From Pseudomonas sp. CFII64 (lineage in GTDB: Bacteria; Pseudomonadota; Gammaproteobacteria; Pseudomonadales; Pseudomonadaceae): a stretch of 64,000 nt of DNA. The notes under the pieces are model-generated. The model saw only the letters and a program-made list of their open reading frames with translations. It ran no database searches and had not been told where the DNA came from. Made by a program: the position numbers and the translations under genes. The DNA is taken from assembly GCF_000416235.1 (NCBI RefSeq), contig NZ_ATLO01000027.1:92585-156584 (forward strand). Reading direction: 5' to 3'. Below, in pieces: positions 34,730-46,010 of this stretch (position 1 is the first letter of the stretch; each line of letters begins with the position of its first letter).

Positions 34730-35806
34730 ATGCACGTGGAATTGAAGAAGCAGTGGATCAAGTACGCGCTGGGCTGCGTCATCATTGTCGGTTTGGGAGT
34801 CTGGATGTGGGTGGCGTTGCGGCCCAGCGGGTTGGGGGAGGGTTTCGCCAGTGGTAACGGGCGCATCGAGGCCACTGAAATCGATGTCGCCACCAAGCTG
34901 GCCGGGCGCATATTGACTATCGAGGTGGATGAAGGCGGCTTCGTTCAGCCCGGACAGGTCATTGCCACCATGGATGTGCAGGTGCTGGATGCGCAGCTTA
35001 AACAGGCTCAGGCTCAGGTTCGGCAGGCCGACAACGCGGTGCTGACCGCTGAGGCGGTGGTTGAACAGCGTGAAAACGAAAAGAATGCTGCCGAAGCCGA
35101 GGTCAATCAGCGTATCGCCGAGTTGACTGCAGCGCAGAAGCGTTATGGCCGCACCGATCAGCTGATCAAGTACAACGCCGTGGCCCGCCAGCAACTGGAC
35201 GATGACCTGGCCGTACAGCAGAGCAAACAGGCGGCAGTCGCATCGGCTCGGGCGCAGGTCTGGTCGGCGAAGGCAGCGATCATTGCCGCCAAATCGCAGG
35301 TGATCGAGGCTCAGTCGACGGTTGAAGCACTTCAGGCCGGCGTTGATCGTTTGCAGGCTGACATCACCGACAGCCAGCTCAAGACCGACCGCATGGCGCG
35401 TGTGCAGTATCGTGTTGCCCAGCCTGGCGAAGTGTTGGCGGCCGGAGGTAAAGTGCTGAATCTGGTGGACCTCAATGATGTCTACCTGACGTTTTTCTTG
35501 CCCACCGGCCAGGCAGGGCGCGTCGCTCTGGGTTCGGATGTGCGGGTTATTCTGGATGCTGCGCCACAGTATGTGATCCCGGCGCAAGTCAGTTATGTCG
35601 CCAGCGTCGCGCAGTTCACGCCCAAGACCGTGGAAACCAGCAGCGAGCGGGAAAAACTGATGTTCCGGGTCAAGGCGAGGATCGATCGCAAGCTTCTGGA
35701 GAAACACCTCAACCAGGTCAAGACCGGCTTGCCAGGTGTGGCCTGGCTCAAACTTGATGCCGATGCACAATGGCCTGCCAGTCTTCAGATCAACGTGCCG
35801 CAATGA
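34730..35806 (+). CDS. HlyD-family periplasmic adaptor (YhiI-like)
   Basis: A 358-residue membrane-fusion protein. One N-terminal transmembrane helix (about 12-30), a biotinyl-lipoyl-like domain split around [40 protein letters not shown], a long coiled coil (about 85-215), then the beta-barrel region. It corresponds to E. coli YhiI, which is encoded next to rbbA and yhhJ, the same order as here. It spans the periplasm and would link the inner-membrane ABC subunits to an outer-membrane channel encoded elsewhere. It overlaps the next gene. Confidence 0.9.
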   Translation: MHVELKKQWIKYALGCVIIVGLGVWMWVALRPSGLGEGFASGNGRIEATEIDVATKLAGRILTIEVDEGGFVQPGQVIATMDVQVLDAQLKQAQAQVRQADNAVLTAEAVVEQRENEKNAAEAEVNQRIAELTAAQKRYGRTDQLIKYNAVARQQLDDDLAVQQSKQAAVASARAQVWSAKAAIIAAKSQVIEAQSTVEALQAGVDRLQADITDSQLKTDRMARVQYRVAQPGEVLAAGGKVLNLVDLNDVYLTFFLPTGQAGRVALGSDVRVILDAAPQYVIPAQVSYVASVAQFTPKTVETSSEREKLMFRVKARIDRKLLEKHLNQVKTGLPGVAWLKLDADAQWPASLQINVPQ

Positions 35807-38538
35807 TGGCGCCTGAGCTCAACGTCGTGGAGCTTGCCGGAATCGGTTTGCGCTATGGCAAGCAGGCCGCTCTGGATAACGTTGCGCTACAGATTCCCGC
35901 TGATTGCATGGTGGGGGTCATAGGCCCTGACGGGGTTGGGAAATCGAGCCTGCTGGCGCTGGTTTCCGGCGCGCGAAAGCTGCAGCAGGGCAGCTTGCAG
36001 GTGCTGGGCGGCGATATGTCCAGCGCGGCGCATCGGCGGCAGGTTTGCCCGCGCATCGCCTATATGCCGCAGGGCTTGGGCAAGAATCTGTACCCGACCC
36101 TCACCGTGTTCGAGAACCTGGATTTTTTCGGGCGGTTGTTTGGCCAGGACGCAGCAGAACGCAACCGCCGTATCGACGATCTGGTACGCAGTACGGGCCT
36201 GGACGGGTTTACCGATCGCCCGGCGGGTAAGCTGTCCGGAGGCATGAAGCAGAAGCTCGGCCTGTGTTGTGCGCTGATTCACGACCCCGACTTGCTCATA
36301 CTCGATGAGCCCACCACCGGTGTCGATCCCTTGGCGCGCAATCAGTTCTGGGAGTTGATTGCACGGATACGCAACAACCGGCCGGGCATGAGTGTGCTGG
36401 TTTCAACCGCGTACATGGACGAAGCCCAACGCTTTGACTGGTTGATCGCAATGGACGCGGGCAAGGTCCTGGACACCGGAGCGCCCGCCGAACTGTTGCA
36501 GCGTACGCACAGTGAGAACCTGGAGCAGGCGTTCGTTGCCTTGCTCCCGGAAGAAAAACGTCGCGGCCACCAGACACTGGTGATCCCGCCACGTAAAACC
36601 GAAGACGCTGCAGCAGTGGCCATTGAAGCCCATGGCCTGACCTGTCGTTTTGGGGATTTCGTCGCCGTCGACCACGTGGATTTCCGCATTGAGCGCGGCG
36701 AGATTTTCGGCTTTCTCGGCTCCAATGGCTGTGGCAAATCCACGACCATGAAAATGCTCACCGGTTTGCAGCCTGCCAGTGAAGGCAAAGCGCTGCTGTT
36801 TGGTCAGGAAGTAAACCCCAAGGACATCGAGACCCGCCGCCGGGTCGGCTACATGTCCCAGGGGTTTTCTCTGTATGGCGAATTGACTGTCTTACAGAAC
36901 CTGGTGCTGCACGCCCGATTGTTCCATCTACCCAAAGAGCTGCAAGGGCCGCGCATCAAGGAAATGCTTGAGCGTTTTGACCTGATGTCAGTCACCGACA
37001 GCCTGCCCAATGATGTGCCATTGGGCGTGCGGCAGCGGTTGTCGCTGGCCGTCGCGGTGATTCATAAACCGGAGGTGTTGATCCTCGATGAGCCCACTTC
37101 CGGCGTGGACCCGGTCGCTCGGGACAACTTCTGGGAATTGCTGATTCAGTTGTCCCGGGAGGAAGGCGTGACGATCTTCATCTCCACGCATTTCATGAAT
37201 GAAGCGCTGCGTTGCGACCGGATATCAATGATGCATGCCGGCCGCGTCCTGGACAGCGGCACCCCTCAGGCGTTGATGAGCAAGCGCGGCCTGCCGACGC
37301 TGGAAGCGACATTCATTGCCTACCTGGAAGATGTCGCGGATACACGGGCGGCCTCCGATATGCCGGACACTTCGACGCAACCAGGCGTCACCGAAAAATA
37401 CCTGCCGCGTTCGGGATTCAGCTGGCAGCGCCTGTTCAGCTACAGCCGCCGCGAAGCCATGGAACTGCGCCGCGATCCGTTTCGCGCGACCCTCGCACTG
37501 TTCGGTACCGGTCTGTTGATGCTGATCATGGGCTACGGCATCAATCTGGATGTCGAGAACCTGCGCTATGCCGTACTCGACCGAGACCAGACTGGCGCGA
37601 GTCAGGAGTACATGCTCAATCTCTCGGGCTCGCGCTACTTCATCGAGAAGCAGGCGCTGCAGGACTACGATGAGCTGGATCAACGGCTGCGCAGTGGAGA
37701 TATCAGCCTGGCGGTGGAAATTCCTCCCGGTTTCGGTCGTGACTTGAAACGCGGCAGCCATCCGCAGGTGGGCTTCTGGGTGGACGGCGCCATGCCAACC
37801 CGTGCAGAAACCATCAAGGGTTACGTGGCTGGCATTCATGCGAGCTATCTGCAGCAACGGTTGCTGGAAACCACCGGCACTGCACAAACCAGCCCCGTTG
37901 ATATCGCCTTGCGTTATCGCTACAACCCGGATGTGCAAAGCCTGCCGGCGATGGTGCCAGCGGTAATTCCGCTGTTGCTGATGCTGATTCCGGCCATGCT
38001 CATTGCGCTGGGCGTCGTGCGAGAAAAGGAACTGGGTTCGATTACCAACCTGTACGTCACACCGGTAACGCGCCTGGAATTCCTGCTGGGCAAGCAGCTG
38101 ACCTACATCGCGCTGGGGATGATCAATTTCTTCATCCTGTTGGTGATGGCGCTGCTGGTCTTCGACATTGCCGTGAAGGGCAGTCTTGCCACCCTGATCA
38201 TCGGCGCCTTGCTGTACATCATTTGCTCCACCGGCATGGGCCTGCTGATGTCCTCGATCCTCTCCAGTCAGATCGCGGCGATTTTCGGCACGGCGATCAT
38301 TACGCTGTTGCCTGCAATCCAGTTTTCCGGACTACTGGACCCGGTTTCGTCCCTTGAGGGCGTAGGTGCGCTGGTGGGCAATATCTATCCGACCAGCCAC
38401 TTCCTGACCATCAGTCGCGGCGTGTTTTCCAAGGGGTTGGGGCTGGCGGACCTGTATGCCTATTTCATTCCTCTGCTGATTGCCATTCCGGTGCTGACAT
38501 TGCTCAGCGCCGCCGGCCTCAAGAAGCAGGAGGTCTGA
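35803..38538 (+). CDS. rbbA: RbbA-like ABC protein: two ATPase domains fused to a permease
   Basis: A 911-residue fusion with two ATPase domains followed by an ABC-2 permease. ATPase 1 (about 5-235): Walker [10 protein letters not shown], signature LSGGMKQK, Walker [14 protein letters not shown]. ATPase 2 (about 275-505): GSNGCGKST, signature VPLGVRQR where LSGGQ is degenerate, Walker [14 protein letters not shown]. The permease (about 550-905) has a long periplasmic loop and six helices. This is the plan of RbbA, described in E. coli as a ribosome-associated ATPase, although the adaptor and YhhJ neighbours argue for an exporter. Start overlaps the adaptor stop. Confidence 0.88.
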   Translation: MMAPELNVVELAGIGLRYGKQAALDNVALQIPADCMVGVIGPDGVGKSSLLALVSGARKLQQGSLQVLGGDMSSAAHRRQVCPRIAYMPQGLGKNLYPTLTVFENLDFFGRLFGQDAAERNRRIDDLVRSTGLDGFTDRPAGKLSGGMKQKLGLCCALIHDPDLLILDEPTTGVDPLARNQFWELIARIRNNRPGMSVLVSTAYMDEAQRFDWLIAMDAGKVLDTGAPAELLQRTHSENLEQAFVALLPEEKRRGHQTLVIPPRKTEDAAAVAIEAHGLTCRFGDFVAVDHVDFRIERGEIFGFLGSNGCGKSTTMKMLTGLQPASEGKALLFGQEVNPKDIETRRRVGYMSQGFSLYGELTVLQNLVLHARLFHLPKELQGPRIKEMLERFDLMSVTDSLPNDVPLGVRQRLSLAVAVIHKPEVLILDEPTSGVDPVARDNFWELLIQLSREEGVTIFISTHFMNEALRCDRISMMHAGRVLDSGTPQALMSKRGLPTLEATFIAYLEDVADTRAASDMPDTSTQPGVTEKYLPRSGFSWQRLFSYSRREAMELRRDPFRATLALFGTGLLMLIMGYGINLDVENLRYAVLDRDQTGASQEYMLNLSGSRYFIEKQALQDYDELDQRLRSGDISLAVEIPPGFGRDLKRGSHPQVGFWVDGAMPTRAETIKGYVAGIHASYLQQRLLETTGTAQTSPVDIALRYRYNPDVQSLPAMVPAVIPLLLMLIPAMLIALGVVREKELGSITNLYVTPVTRLEFLLGKQLTYIALGMINFFILLVMALLVFDIAVKGSLATLIIGALLYIICSTGMGLLMSSILSSQIAAIFGTAIITLLPAIQFSGLLDPVSSLEGVGALVGNIYPTSHFLTISRGVFSKGLGLADLYAYFIPLLIAIPVLTLLSAAGLKKQEV

Positions 38539-38539
38539 A

Positions 38540-39655
38540 ATGTCCAATCTCTCCAATATCCTGCAACTGGGCATCAAGGAACTGCGCAGTCTGTATCACG
38601 ATCCAGCGTTGCTGCTGCTCATCGTTTTTTCGTTCACCCTGGGTATCTATGCGGCGGCGACCAAGGTTCCCGAGTCACCCCATCGCGCCACCATGGGCGT
38701 GATCGACGAGGATCAGTCCCAGGCTTCGAACCGGATCATCAATGCGTTTCAGATGCCGTACTTTCTCAAGCCGGTGCCGATCGATTTCACCCAGATTGAT
38801 CGGGGCATGGACGCCGGGATCTACACCTTCACCCTGAATATTCCGGCGCGCTTTCAGCAAGACTTGCTCGCCGGCCGCCAGCCAACCCTACAGGTCAACG
38901 TGGATGCGACCCAGATCAGCCAGGCGTTCACTGGAGCCGGTTACATACAGCAGATCATCGGCACAGAAGTCGCGGAGTTTCTCAAACACTATCGCAGCAC
39001 CACGGTGGAGGAGGTCACCGCCGTGGTGCATATGGAATTCAACCCGAACCTGGTTTCCACCTGGTTCGGCGCCATTAACGAGGTGATCAACCAAATCACC
39101 ATGCTGTCGATCATTCTCACCGGCGCCGCGCTGATTCGTGAGCGTGAGCACGGGACCATCGAGCACTTGCTGGTGATGCCCATTACACCGCTGGAGATCA
39201 TGATCGCCAAGGTCTGGTCCATGGCGCTGGTGGTGTTGGCAGCGGCGGCACTGTCGATGTTTTTTGTCGTCGAGAAATGGCTGCAGGTGCCGCTGCATGG
39301 TTCTTTTTTGCTGTTTCTGGGTGGCGCGGCCCTGCATTTGTTCGCGACCACGTCCATCGGGATTTTCTATGGCACGCTGGCGCGATCAATGCCGCAGTTG
39401 GGGCTGCTGATCATCCTGACGTTGATCCCGCTGCAGATCCTCTCTGGTGGCGTGACACCCAGAGAGAGTATGCCCGTGGCGGTGCAGAACATCATGTTGG
39501 TGGCGCCGACCACACATTTCGTCGAGCTGAGCCAGGCAATTCTGTTTCGTGGGGCTTCGCTGTCGATCATCTGGCCGCAGCTGCTCGCGCTGCTGGTGAT
39601 CGGCAGCGTGTTCTTTTTCGTCGCCCTGTCACGTTTGCGCAAATCACTGAATTAG
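38540..39655 (+). CDS. ABC-2 type permease (YhhJ-like)
   Basis: A 371-residue inner-membrane subunit with one N-terminal helix, a large periplasmic domain (about 45-175) and five further helices, ending in FFFVALSRLRKSLN. The LIREREHGTIEHLLVMPITPLEIMIAK segment is the hallmark coupling region of ABC-2 permeases. It begins 1 bp after the RbbA stop with AGGAGG just upstream and completes the adaptor-ATPase/permease-permease exporter. Confidence 0.91.
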   Translation: MSNLSNILQLGIKELRSLYHDPALLLLIVFSFTLGIYAAATKVPESPHRATMGVIDEDQSQASNRIINAFQMPYFLKPVPIDFTQIDRGMDAGIYTFTLNIPARFQQDLLAGRQPTLQVNVDATQISQAFTGAGYIQQIIGTEVAEFLKHYRSTTVEEVTAVVHMEFNPNLVSTWFGAINEVINQITMLSIILTGAALIREREHGTIEHLLVMPITPLEIMIAKVWSMALVVLAAAALSMFFVVEKWLQVPLHGSFLLFLGGAALHLFATTSIGIFYGTLARSMPQLGLLIILTLIPLQILSGGVTPRESMPVAVQNIMLVAPTTHFVELSQAILFRGASLSIIWPQLLALLVIGSVFFFVALSRLRKSLN

Positions 39656-39789
39656 CGGTCGGTTGGTGTTGCTGCCACCGGCTGTTCGTCGCCCGCTACC
39701 GGACCGATCCGGCCCAATCGGGCTGAGCCGTCTACGCTGCACCTTTGCCATGGCATTCGAAGCCTTTACAACGATCCTCTGGAGCCGTC

Positions 39790-42285
39790 ATGTATACCTT
39801 CAATCCACTGCTCTCCAGCGCTGACCAAGCGCCCGCATCAACCCTCAATGCTTGCCCCGACAGTAGCGGCCCGCTGAGCGACGAGCTGCTGCAGCGAATG
39901 CACCGCTACTGGAATGCTGCCAATTACCTGTGCGTCGGCCAGATCTACCTCAAGGCCAACGCCCTGTTACGCGAACCGTTGACGGCCGAGCACATCAAAC
40001 CTCGTCTGCTGGGGCATTGGGGTACTTCTGCGGGGCAGAACTTCATTTACGTGCACTTGAACCGGCTGATCAGCGAGCAGCATGTCGAGGTGGTGTACAT
40101 CTCCGGGCCCGGTCACGGCGGGCCGACCCTCAACGCGTGCGCCTGGCTGGAAGGCACTTACAGTGACGTGCATGCCGACATCACCCCGGACGCCAACGGC
40201 ATGCTCCGTTTCTTCCGCAGCTTCTCCACGCCCGGCGGGATTCCCAGCCATTGCGGCCCGCATACGCCCAACTCTTTACATGAAGGCGGCGAGCTGGGCT
40301 ATTCGCTGGTCCACGCGTTTGGTGCGGCTTTCGATAACCCGGATCTGCTGGTGGCGTGCGTGATCGGCGACGGCGAGGCGGAGACCTGCCCGCTGGAAGG
40401 CAGCTGGAAAAGCATCCGCTTCCTCAATCCACTGCGCGACGGCGCGGTGTTGCCGATCCTGCATCTCAACGGCTACAAGATTTCCGGCCCGACGGTTGAG
40501 GCGCGTACCGACGACGCGGACTTGATCGCCTTGTATCAAGGGCGCGGTTACGAGCCGATCATCGTTGCCGGCGACGATTTGCCGGGCATGCATCAACGTT
40601 TTGCCGCTGCACTGGACAGTTGCTATGGGGATATTCGTGATATCCAGCAACGTGCCCGACAGTACGGCAACGTCGCCCGGGCGCGCTGGCCGATGATTAT
40701 CCTGCGCAGCCCCAAAGGCTGGACTGGCCCGAAAGTCGTGGATGATCTGCCGGTCGAGGGCACCTTTCGCGCGCATCAGGTGCCGCTGGCCAATGTGATT
40801 CAGAACCCTGCGCACCTGGTACAGCTGGAAGCCTGGATGCGCAGTTATTCGCCGCAGACGCTTTTTGACGAGGAGGGCGCCCTGGTCCCGGAACTCAAGG
40901 CGCTGAATCCACCGCTGGCGCTGCGCATGGGTGCGGTGCCCCACGTCAATGGCGGACGGGTGTTGACCGCGCTGGACTTGCCGGATTTCGCCAACTACGG
41001 CCTGGAAGTGCCGGGGCCTGGTCAGGTGATTGCCGAAGCGCCGCGCAAACTCGGGGAATACCTGCGCGACGTGATTCGCGCCAACCCGGACAACTTCCGG
41101 GTGTTCGGGCCTGATGAAACCAATTCCAATCGACTCAACGCAGTCTTCGAAGCCACCAACCGCACTGCGGCAGGCCCGCTGCTGAGCATCGATGAACATA
41201 TCGCCGCTGACGGCCGGGTGATGGAAGTGCTCAGCGAGCATTTATGTGAAGGCTGGCTGGAAGGCTATCTGCTGACCGGACGCCACGGCATGTGGTCGAC
41301 CTATGAAGCGTTCGCCCAGGTGGTGGATTCCATGGTCACCCAGCACGCCAAATGGTTGCAGCAAAGCCGGGAGTTTCCATGGCGCCGGCCGCTGGCATCG
41401 CTCAACGTGTTGCTCACCAGCCACGCCTGGCGCAACGACCACAACGGTTTCAGTCACCAGTCCACCGGTTTTGTCGATAACGTCCTGCAACGCCGTTCGG
41501 ATGTGGTGCGGATCTACTATCCACCGGATTCCAACTGCCTGGTCAATGTGTTCGACCACTGCCTGCGCAGTCGCAATTACGTGAACGTGGTGACGTGTGG
41601 CAAGCAGCCGGACTTTCAGTGGCTGGACTTCCAGGCGGCCCTCAAACATTGCTCCCAAGGCGCCTCGATCTGGAAGTTTGCCAGTAACGATGAGGGCCAG
41701 CCGGATGTGGTGCTGGGCTGCGCCGGGGACGTGCCGACCACCGAAGCCGTCGCCGCCGCCTGGTTACTGCAAAAGCATGTGCCGGGCATTCGCGTGCGCT
41801 TGGTCAACGTGGTGGATCTGGGCACGCTGAGCAGTCCGCAACAGCGGCCGCATGGCATGGATCATGTGTCCTTCGAGGCACTGTTCACCCGGGAAGCACC
41901 GGTAATGTTCGCCTTCCACGGCTCGACCTGGGTGATTCATTCCATGGTCCATGGCCGGGCTAACGAAGCGCGTTTTCACGTGCGTGGCTTTTCCGATCAA
42001 GGCACCACCACCACGCCATTCGACATGGTGGTGCTCAACAACATGAGCCGTTATCAACTGGCGCTGGATGCGCTGAGCCATGTACCGCGCCTGCGCCTGC
42101 AGAGCCAGGATGCGATCAGCTATTTTGAAGGCCAGCTGCGTGCGCATCACGCCTACATTCGCGAACATTTCGAGGACTTGCCGGAGATCCGCAACTGGCG
42201 CTGGACGGACGACTTCAGCGAGTCCGACAGCCCGCCGCCACTGGCCAAAGGGCATACCCGGGGGCAAACCTTCACTGATGCTTGA
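39790..42285 (+). CDS. xfp: phosphoketolase
   Basis: A thiamine-diphosphate enzyme of 831 residues that splits xylulose 5-phosphate and/or fructose 6-phosphate to acetyl-phosphate and an aldose phosphate. Conserved segments are [32 protein letters not shown], the TPP/Mg motif [33 protein letters not shown] and, near the C-terminus, [29 protein letters not shown] at 39790 precedes the family's N-terminus. It is followed 15 bp later by a glucan phosphorylase, so storage glucan may feed the pathway, and its acetyl-phosphate can be used by the AckA/Pta pair encoded 4 kb further on. Confidence 0.96.
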   Translation: MYTFNPLLSSADQAPASTLNACPDSSGPLSDELLQRMHRYWNAANYLCVGQIYLKANALLREPLTAEHIKPRLLGHWGTSAGQNFIYVHLNRLISEQHVEVVYISGPGHGGPTLNACAWLEGTYSDVHADITPDANGMLRFFRSFSTPGGIPSHCGPHTPNSLHEGGELGYSLVHAFGAAFDNPDLLVACVIGDGEAETCPLEGSWKSIRFLNPLRDGAVLPILHLNGYKISGPTVEARTDDADLIALYQGRGYEPIIVAGDDLPGMHQRFAAALDSCYGDIRDIQQRARQYGNVARARWPMIILRSPKGWTGPKVVDDLPVEGTFRAHQVPLANVIQNPAHLVQLEAWMRSYSPQTLFDEEGALVPELKALNPPLALRMGAVPHVNGGRVLTALDLPDFANYGLEVPGPGQVIAEAPRKLGEYLRDVIRANPDNFRVFGPDETNSNRLNAVFEATNRTAAGPLLSIDEHIAADGRVMEVLSEHLCEGWLEGYLLTGRHGMWSTYEAFAQVVDSMVTQHAKWLQQSREFPWRRPLASLNVLLTSHAWRNDHNGFSHQSTGFVDNVLQRRSDVVRIYYPPDSNCLVNVFDHCLRSRNYVNVVTCGKQPDFQWLDFQAALKHCSQGASIWKFASNDEGQPDVVLGCAGDVPTTEAVAAAWLLQKHVPGIRVRLVNVVDLGTLSSPQQRPHGMDHVSFEALFTREAPVMFAFHGSTWVIHSMVHGRANEARFHVRGFSDQGTTTTPFDMVVLNNMSRYQLALDALSHVPRLRLQSQDAISYFEGQLRAHHAYIREHFEDLPEIRNWRWTDDFSESDSPPPLAKGHTRGQTFTDA

Positions 42286-42300
42286 TCCGGAGGATTTTCA

Positions 42301-44814
42301 ATGCCGCACAGCACCTGGCACGATCCGAGCTTCGAAACGCTTCGCCAATTGGCTTTCGACCAGTCAATCCGCTGGTCAAGTCTGAACGATGACATCTGGC
42401 GCAGCCTGGACAACGCGTTATGGGAGCTGACCCATAATCCGTGCCTGGTGCTCAATGCAGTGTCCTCGCAGCGTATTGCCGTGCTGCTTGCGGAAAATCA
42501 CTTTCATGGACGGGTCGCGCACATTGCCCGTGCGCATGCAGAGGTATTGGCCCGGTCTTCCTGGTTCGACGATCATAAACAGGCCAGTCATCTGGGCTGC
42601 GTGGCCTACTTTTCCATGGAGTACATGCTCAGCGAGGCGTTGCCGATTTATTCCGGCGGGCTGGGCAATGTGGCGGGGGATCAACTCAAGGCTGCGAGTG
42701 ATCTGGGGGTGCCGGTGGTGGCGCTGGGCATGCTCTGGCAGCACGGGTATTTTCGTCAGGAAATCGGCCCGGATGGAGCGCAACAACCGCTGTATCCAGT
42801 CAATGACACTCGGCAACTGCCGGTCGAACCGCTGTTACGTCCTGATGGCAGTCTGTTGCGCCTGGCCTTCGAGTTGCCCGGTCTGACGGTATGGCTGCGG
42901 GGTTGGCGGGCGACAGTGGGCGGTAATCGATTGCTGCTGCTGGACAGCAATGACCCGGCCAATCCACCGCCGGTGCGCCTGATCACCAGCCAGCTGTATG
43001 GCGGCGATCTGGAGATGCGCCTGCGTCAGGAGATCGTTCTTGGCATTGGGGGCTGGCGCTTGCTGGAGGCTGCTGGCTACGTGCCGGACGTCCTGCATTT
43101 GAACGATGGACATGCCGCGTTCGCGGTACTGGAGCGGGTGCGCAGTTACATGCTGGCGCAACGCGTGAGTTTCGGCGTAGCCTTGACGGCCACTCGTGCC
43201 GGTAATCTGTTCACCACGCATACGCCGGTCAAGGCCGGTTTTGACTGCTTTCCCGCGCAACTCATCGACAAGTACCTGGAGCGTTATATCCAGCAGGAGC
43301 TGGACCAGCCTGTTTCGGCGATCCTTGCCCTGGGACGTCAAACCGCCGACGACGCACAGGAACCGTTCAATATGGCCTACCTGGCTGCCCGTTGCTGCGG
43401 TGCGATCAATGGGGTCAGCCAACTTCATGGCGCTACCAGTCGGCAGATCTTTCAGAATCTGTTTCCACGCTGGCCGACCCCTGCGGTACCCGTCGGCCAT
43501 GTCACCAACGGCGTGCATCATCCAACCTGGATTTCCCGTGAATCGGAAGAATACTGGCAAGCGCTGCAGGGTGAACTGCTGCCTTGGCGGGGCTTCAGCG
43601 AGCCCCGTGTCGCTGATTTTTTCAAGCAGGTCGATGACGCACAACTCTGGGGCTTTCGCGGCCGGGCGCGCAGCTGGCTGATCCAGTTCGTGCGTACGCA
43701 TCTGGCCCGCAGCGCGGCGGTGCACAGTGCGTCGCTGGCGGTGATCGAGTCCATCGGCAAGCTGTTCGATCCTGATGTTCTGACCCTGGGTTTTGCCCGA
43801 CGCTTCGCCAGCTACAAACGCCCCAATCTGCTGCTGCAAGACCCGGATCGGCTGCTGCGTATTCTCAATCATTCCAGCCGTCCGGTGCAGTTGCTGATTG
43901 CGGGCAAGGCGCATCCGGCCGATCAGCAGGGTCAGCAGCTGATCGCTGCCTGGCAGGCCTTCATCGCCCGGCCAGACGTGCAGGGCCGGGTGGCGTTTCT
44001 TGATGACTATGACATGCGTGTGGCGCGCAATCTGGTGCAGGGGGTCGACGTGTGGGTCAACACGCCGCGCCGTCCGTGGGAGGCCAGCGGCACCAGCGGC
44101 ATGAAAATCCTCGCCAATGGCGGGCTGAATCTTTCGCAACTGGATGGCTGGTGGGCCGAGGCTTGCACCGATGAAGTGGGCTGGGGCATCGGTGACGGTG
44201 CCGAGCACGACGAAACCCATGACCTTGTCGATGCAACGCAGCTCTATGAAGTGCTGGAGCAGCAGGTTGTTCCGGCGTTTTATGAGCGTGATGCGCAAGG
44301 ATTGCCCAGGGACTGGATCAGGCGCATGCGGGCCAGCATGGGCAACCTGGCAACGCACTATTCAGCCGATCGGGCTGTGCGCGAATACACCGAGCGTTAT
44401 TACCTGCCGGCCGCGATTGCCTACCGGGCGCGTTCTGCCCTGGACAATCGGCTGGCCATTCAGCTCAATGATGGTTGTGAACAGATGCACCGGCGTTGGT
44501 CGGGGATTCGCTTCCTGGAACAACAGGTGTCGCGTCAGCCCGGACGTTACCGGGTGACCTTGCAAATGGATCTGGCAGGGCTCTCGCCGGTTTTTTTGCG
44601 GGTGCAGCTGTATGCCGAAGGTATCAATGGCGCCCCGGCCAAGGCCTGGGATTTGCGCGTCGATCCTGCTGGCAGGCGCGATGGTGTGTACACCTACAGC
44701 GTAGAAGTCCCTGATGATCGCCCGGAGCAGGCGTACACCGCACGGGTGATCGCAGATGCCTCGGCGGGGTTGAATGTGCCTCTGGAAATGGGGTTGATCG
44801 CCTGGCAACGCTAA
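42301..44814 (+). CDS. glgP: alpha-glucan phosphorylase
   Basis: A GT35 family phosphorylase of 837 residues, of the short bacterial/archaeal alpha-glucan type. It releases glucose 1-phosphate from glycogen or maltodextrin with phosphate. Visible: VAYFSMEYMLSEALPIYSGGLGNVAGD near 100, HTPVKAGFD, and the pyridoxal-phosphate lysine block RRPWEASGTSGMKILANGGLNLSQLDGWWAEA near 597-628. A C-terminal beta-rich extension (about 730-837) follows. GGAGG precedes the ATG. It is in one transcript with the phosphoketolase gene. Confidence 0.94.
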   Translation: MPHSTWHDPSFETLRQLAFDQSIRWSSLNDDIWRSLDNALWELTHNPCLVLNAVSSQRIAVLLAENHFHGRVAHIARAHAEVLARSSWFDDHKQASHLGCVAYFSMEYMLSEALPIYSGGLGNVAGDQLKAASDLGVPVVALGMLWQHGYFRQEIGPDGAQQPLYPVNDTRQLPVEPLLRPDGSLLRLAFELPGLTVWLRGWRATVGGNRLLLLDSNDPANPPPVRLITSQLYGGDLEMRLRQEIVLGIGGWRLLEAAGYVPDVLHLNDGHAAFAVLERVRSYMLAQRVSFGVALTATRAGNLFTTHTPVKAGFDCFPAQLIDKYLERYIQQELDQPVSAILALGRQTADDAQEPFNMAYLAARCCGAINGVSQLHGATSRQIFQNLFPRWPTPAVPVGHVTNGVHHPTWISRESEEYWQALQGELLPWRGFSEPRVADFFKQVDDAQLWGFRGRARSWLIQFVRTHLARSAAVHSASLAVIESIGKLFDPDVLTLGFARRFASYKRPNLLLQDPDRLLRILNHSSRPVQLLIAGKAHPADQQGQQLIAAWQAFIARPDVQGRVAFLDDYDMRVARNLVQGVDVWVNTPRRPWEASGTSGMKILANGGLNLSQLDGWWAEACTDEVGWGIGDGAEHDETHDLVDATQLYEVLEQQVVPAFYERDAQGLPRDWIRRMRASMGNLATHYSADRAVREYTERYYLPAAIAYRARSALDNRLAIQLNDGCEQMHRRWSGIRFLEQQVSRQPGRYRVTLQMDLAGLSPVFLRVQLYAEGINGAPAKAWDLRVDPAGRRDGVYTYSVEVPDDRPEQAYTARVIADASAGLNVPLEMGLIAWQR

Positions 44815-44954
44815 CAAATCGGCAAGGCTGGCGAATCCCTGGCAATACCGGGTGTCTACTTCATGCCGCCACCTGTGCAGTGGTCTTGCACATCCACAGG
44901 GTTTCGAACACCTTGTGGCGTCGCGGCTCGAATTTATCTGCCAGGAGAATTTTT

Positions 44955-45962
44955 ATGCGCGCTGCAACCATCGCCGGATTCATGCTGGCCGCCGCTTTGC
45001 CTTGTGGAGCAATGGCCGACACGCCGTCTTATGGCAAACAGCTGGAAGGGTTCAAATATCCATACGCGCTGAGTCAATTCGAATTCCAGTCTCAGGGTAA
45101 AAATCTGCAAATGGGCTACATGGACGTCGCCGCCAAAGGCAAGGCCAACGGACACACCGTGGTGCTGATGCACGGCAAGAATTTTTGCGGCGCGACCTGG
45201 GAAGACAGCATCAAGGCGCTGAGCGAGGCGGGCTATCGCGTGGTGGCGCCGGACCAGATCGGTTTCTGCACTTCAAGCAAACCGGAGCATTACCAGTACA
45301 GCTTCCAGCAATTGTCGATGAACACCCATGCCTTGCTGGCGAAACTGGGCATCGACAAGGCGGCCGTGGTCGGCCATTCGACCGGCGGGATGCTCGCCAC
45401 GCGTTATGCATTGATGTACCCGCAGCAGACCGAAAAGCTGGTGCTGGTCAATCCAATTGGCCTGGAAGACTGGAAAGCGCTGGGGGTGCCGTATCGCAGC
45501 GTCGATCAATGGTATGAGCGTGAACTCAAGATCAGCGCCGACGGCATTCGCAAGTACGAACAGAGCACCTATTACGCCGGGCGCTGGAAACCTGAATTCG
45601 ACAAGTGGGTGGACATGCTCGCCGGGCTGAACAAAGGGCCGGGCCATGAAGCGGTGGCGTGGAACTCGGCGCTGATCTACGACATGATTTTCACCCAGCC
45701 GGTGTTCTATGAATTCCCCAAACTTCAGGTGCCAACCTTGTTGATGATCGGTGACGCCGACACCACGGCGATTGGCAGTGACATTGCCGCGCCTGAGGTA
45801 AAAGCCAAAATCGGCAATTACAAAGTGCTGGGCAAACAGGTCGCGCAGATGATCCCCGGCGCAAAACTGCTGGAATTCCGCGGCATGGGCCACGCGCCGC
45901 AGATGGAAGAACCGGCGCAGTTCAACAAGGCGTTGATTGCGGATCTGGATGGTAAGCACTGA
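44955..45962 (+). CDS. secreted alpha/beta hydrolase
   Basis: A 335-residue hydrolase with a Sec signal (MRAATIAGFMLAAALPCGAMA), so it probably acts in the periplasm. The nucleophile elbow is GHSTGG, the acid is likely the Asp in IGDADTTAIG and the His is in GMGHAPQMEEP. The oxyanion region is LMHGKNFCGATW. Substrate unknown; the fold covers esterases, epoxide hydrolases and haloalkane dehalogenases. The ATG follows AGGAGAAT and the frame upstream is non-coding. Confidence 0.9.
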   Translation: MRAATIAGFMLAAALPCGAMADTPSYGKQLEGFKYPYALSQFEFQSQGKNLQMGYMDVAAKGKANGHTVVLMHGKNFCGATWEDSIKALSEAGYRVVAPDQIGFCTSSKPEHYQYSFQQLSMNTHALLAKLGIDKAAVVGHSTGGMLATRYALMYPQQTEKLVLVNPIGLEDWKALGVPYRSVDQWYERELKISADGIRKYEQSTYYAGRWKPEFDKWVDMLAGLNKGPGHEAVAWNSALIYDMIFTQPVFYEFPKLQVPTLLMIGDADTTAIGSDIAAPEVKAKIGNYKVLGKQVAQMIPGAKLLEFRGMGHAPQMEEPAQFNKALIADLDGKH

Positions 45963-45982
45963 TTGCGGCAAACACCGAAGCA

Positions 45983-46010
45983 GGTAGGACCGGACTTGTC
46001 CGGGAAGGCG
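45983..46010. repeat. REP-like hairpin between convergent genes
   Basis: CCGGAC and GTCCGG pair across TT (45990-46003) inside GGTAGGACCGG...CCGGGAAGG, a diverged copy of the repeat at 12832-12857. It abuts the ackA stop codon and may also serve as transcription stop for the two convergent genes. Confidence 0.55.
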
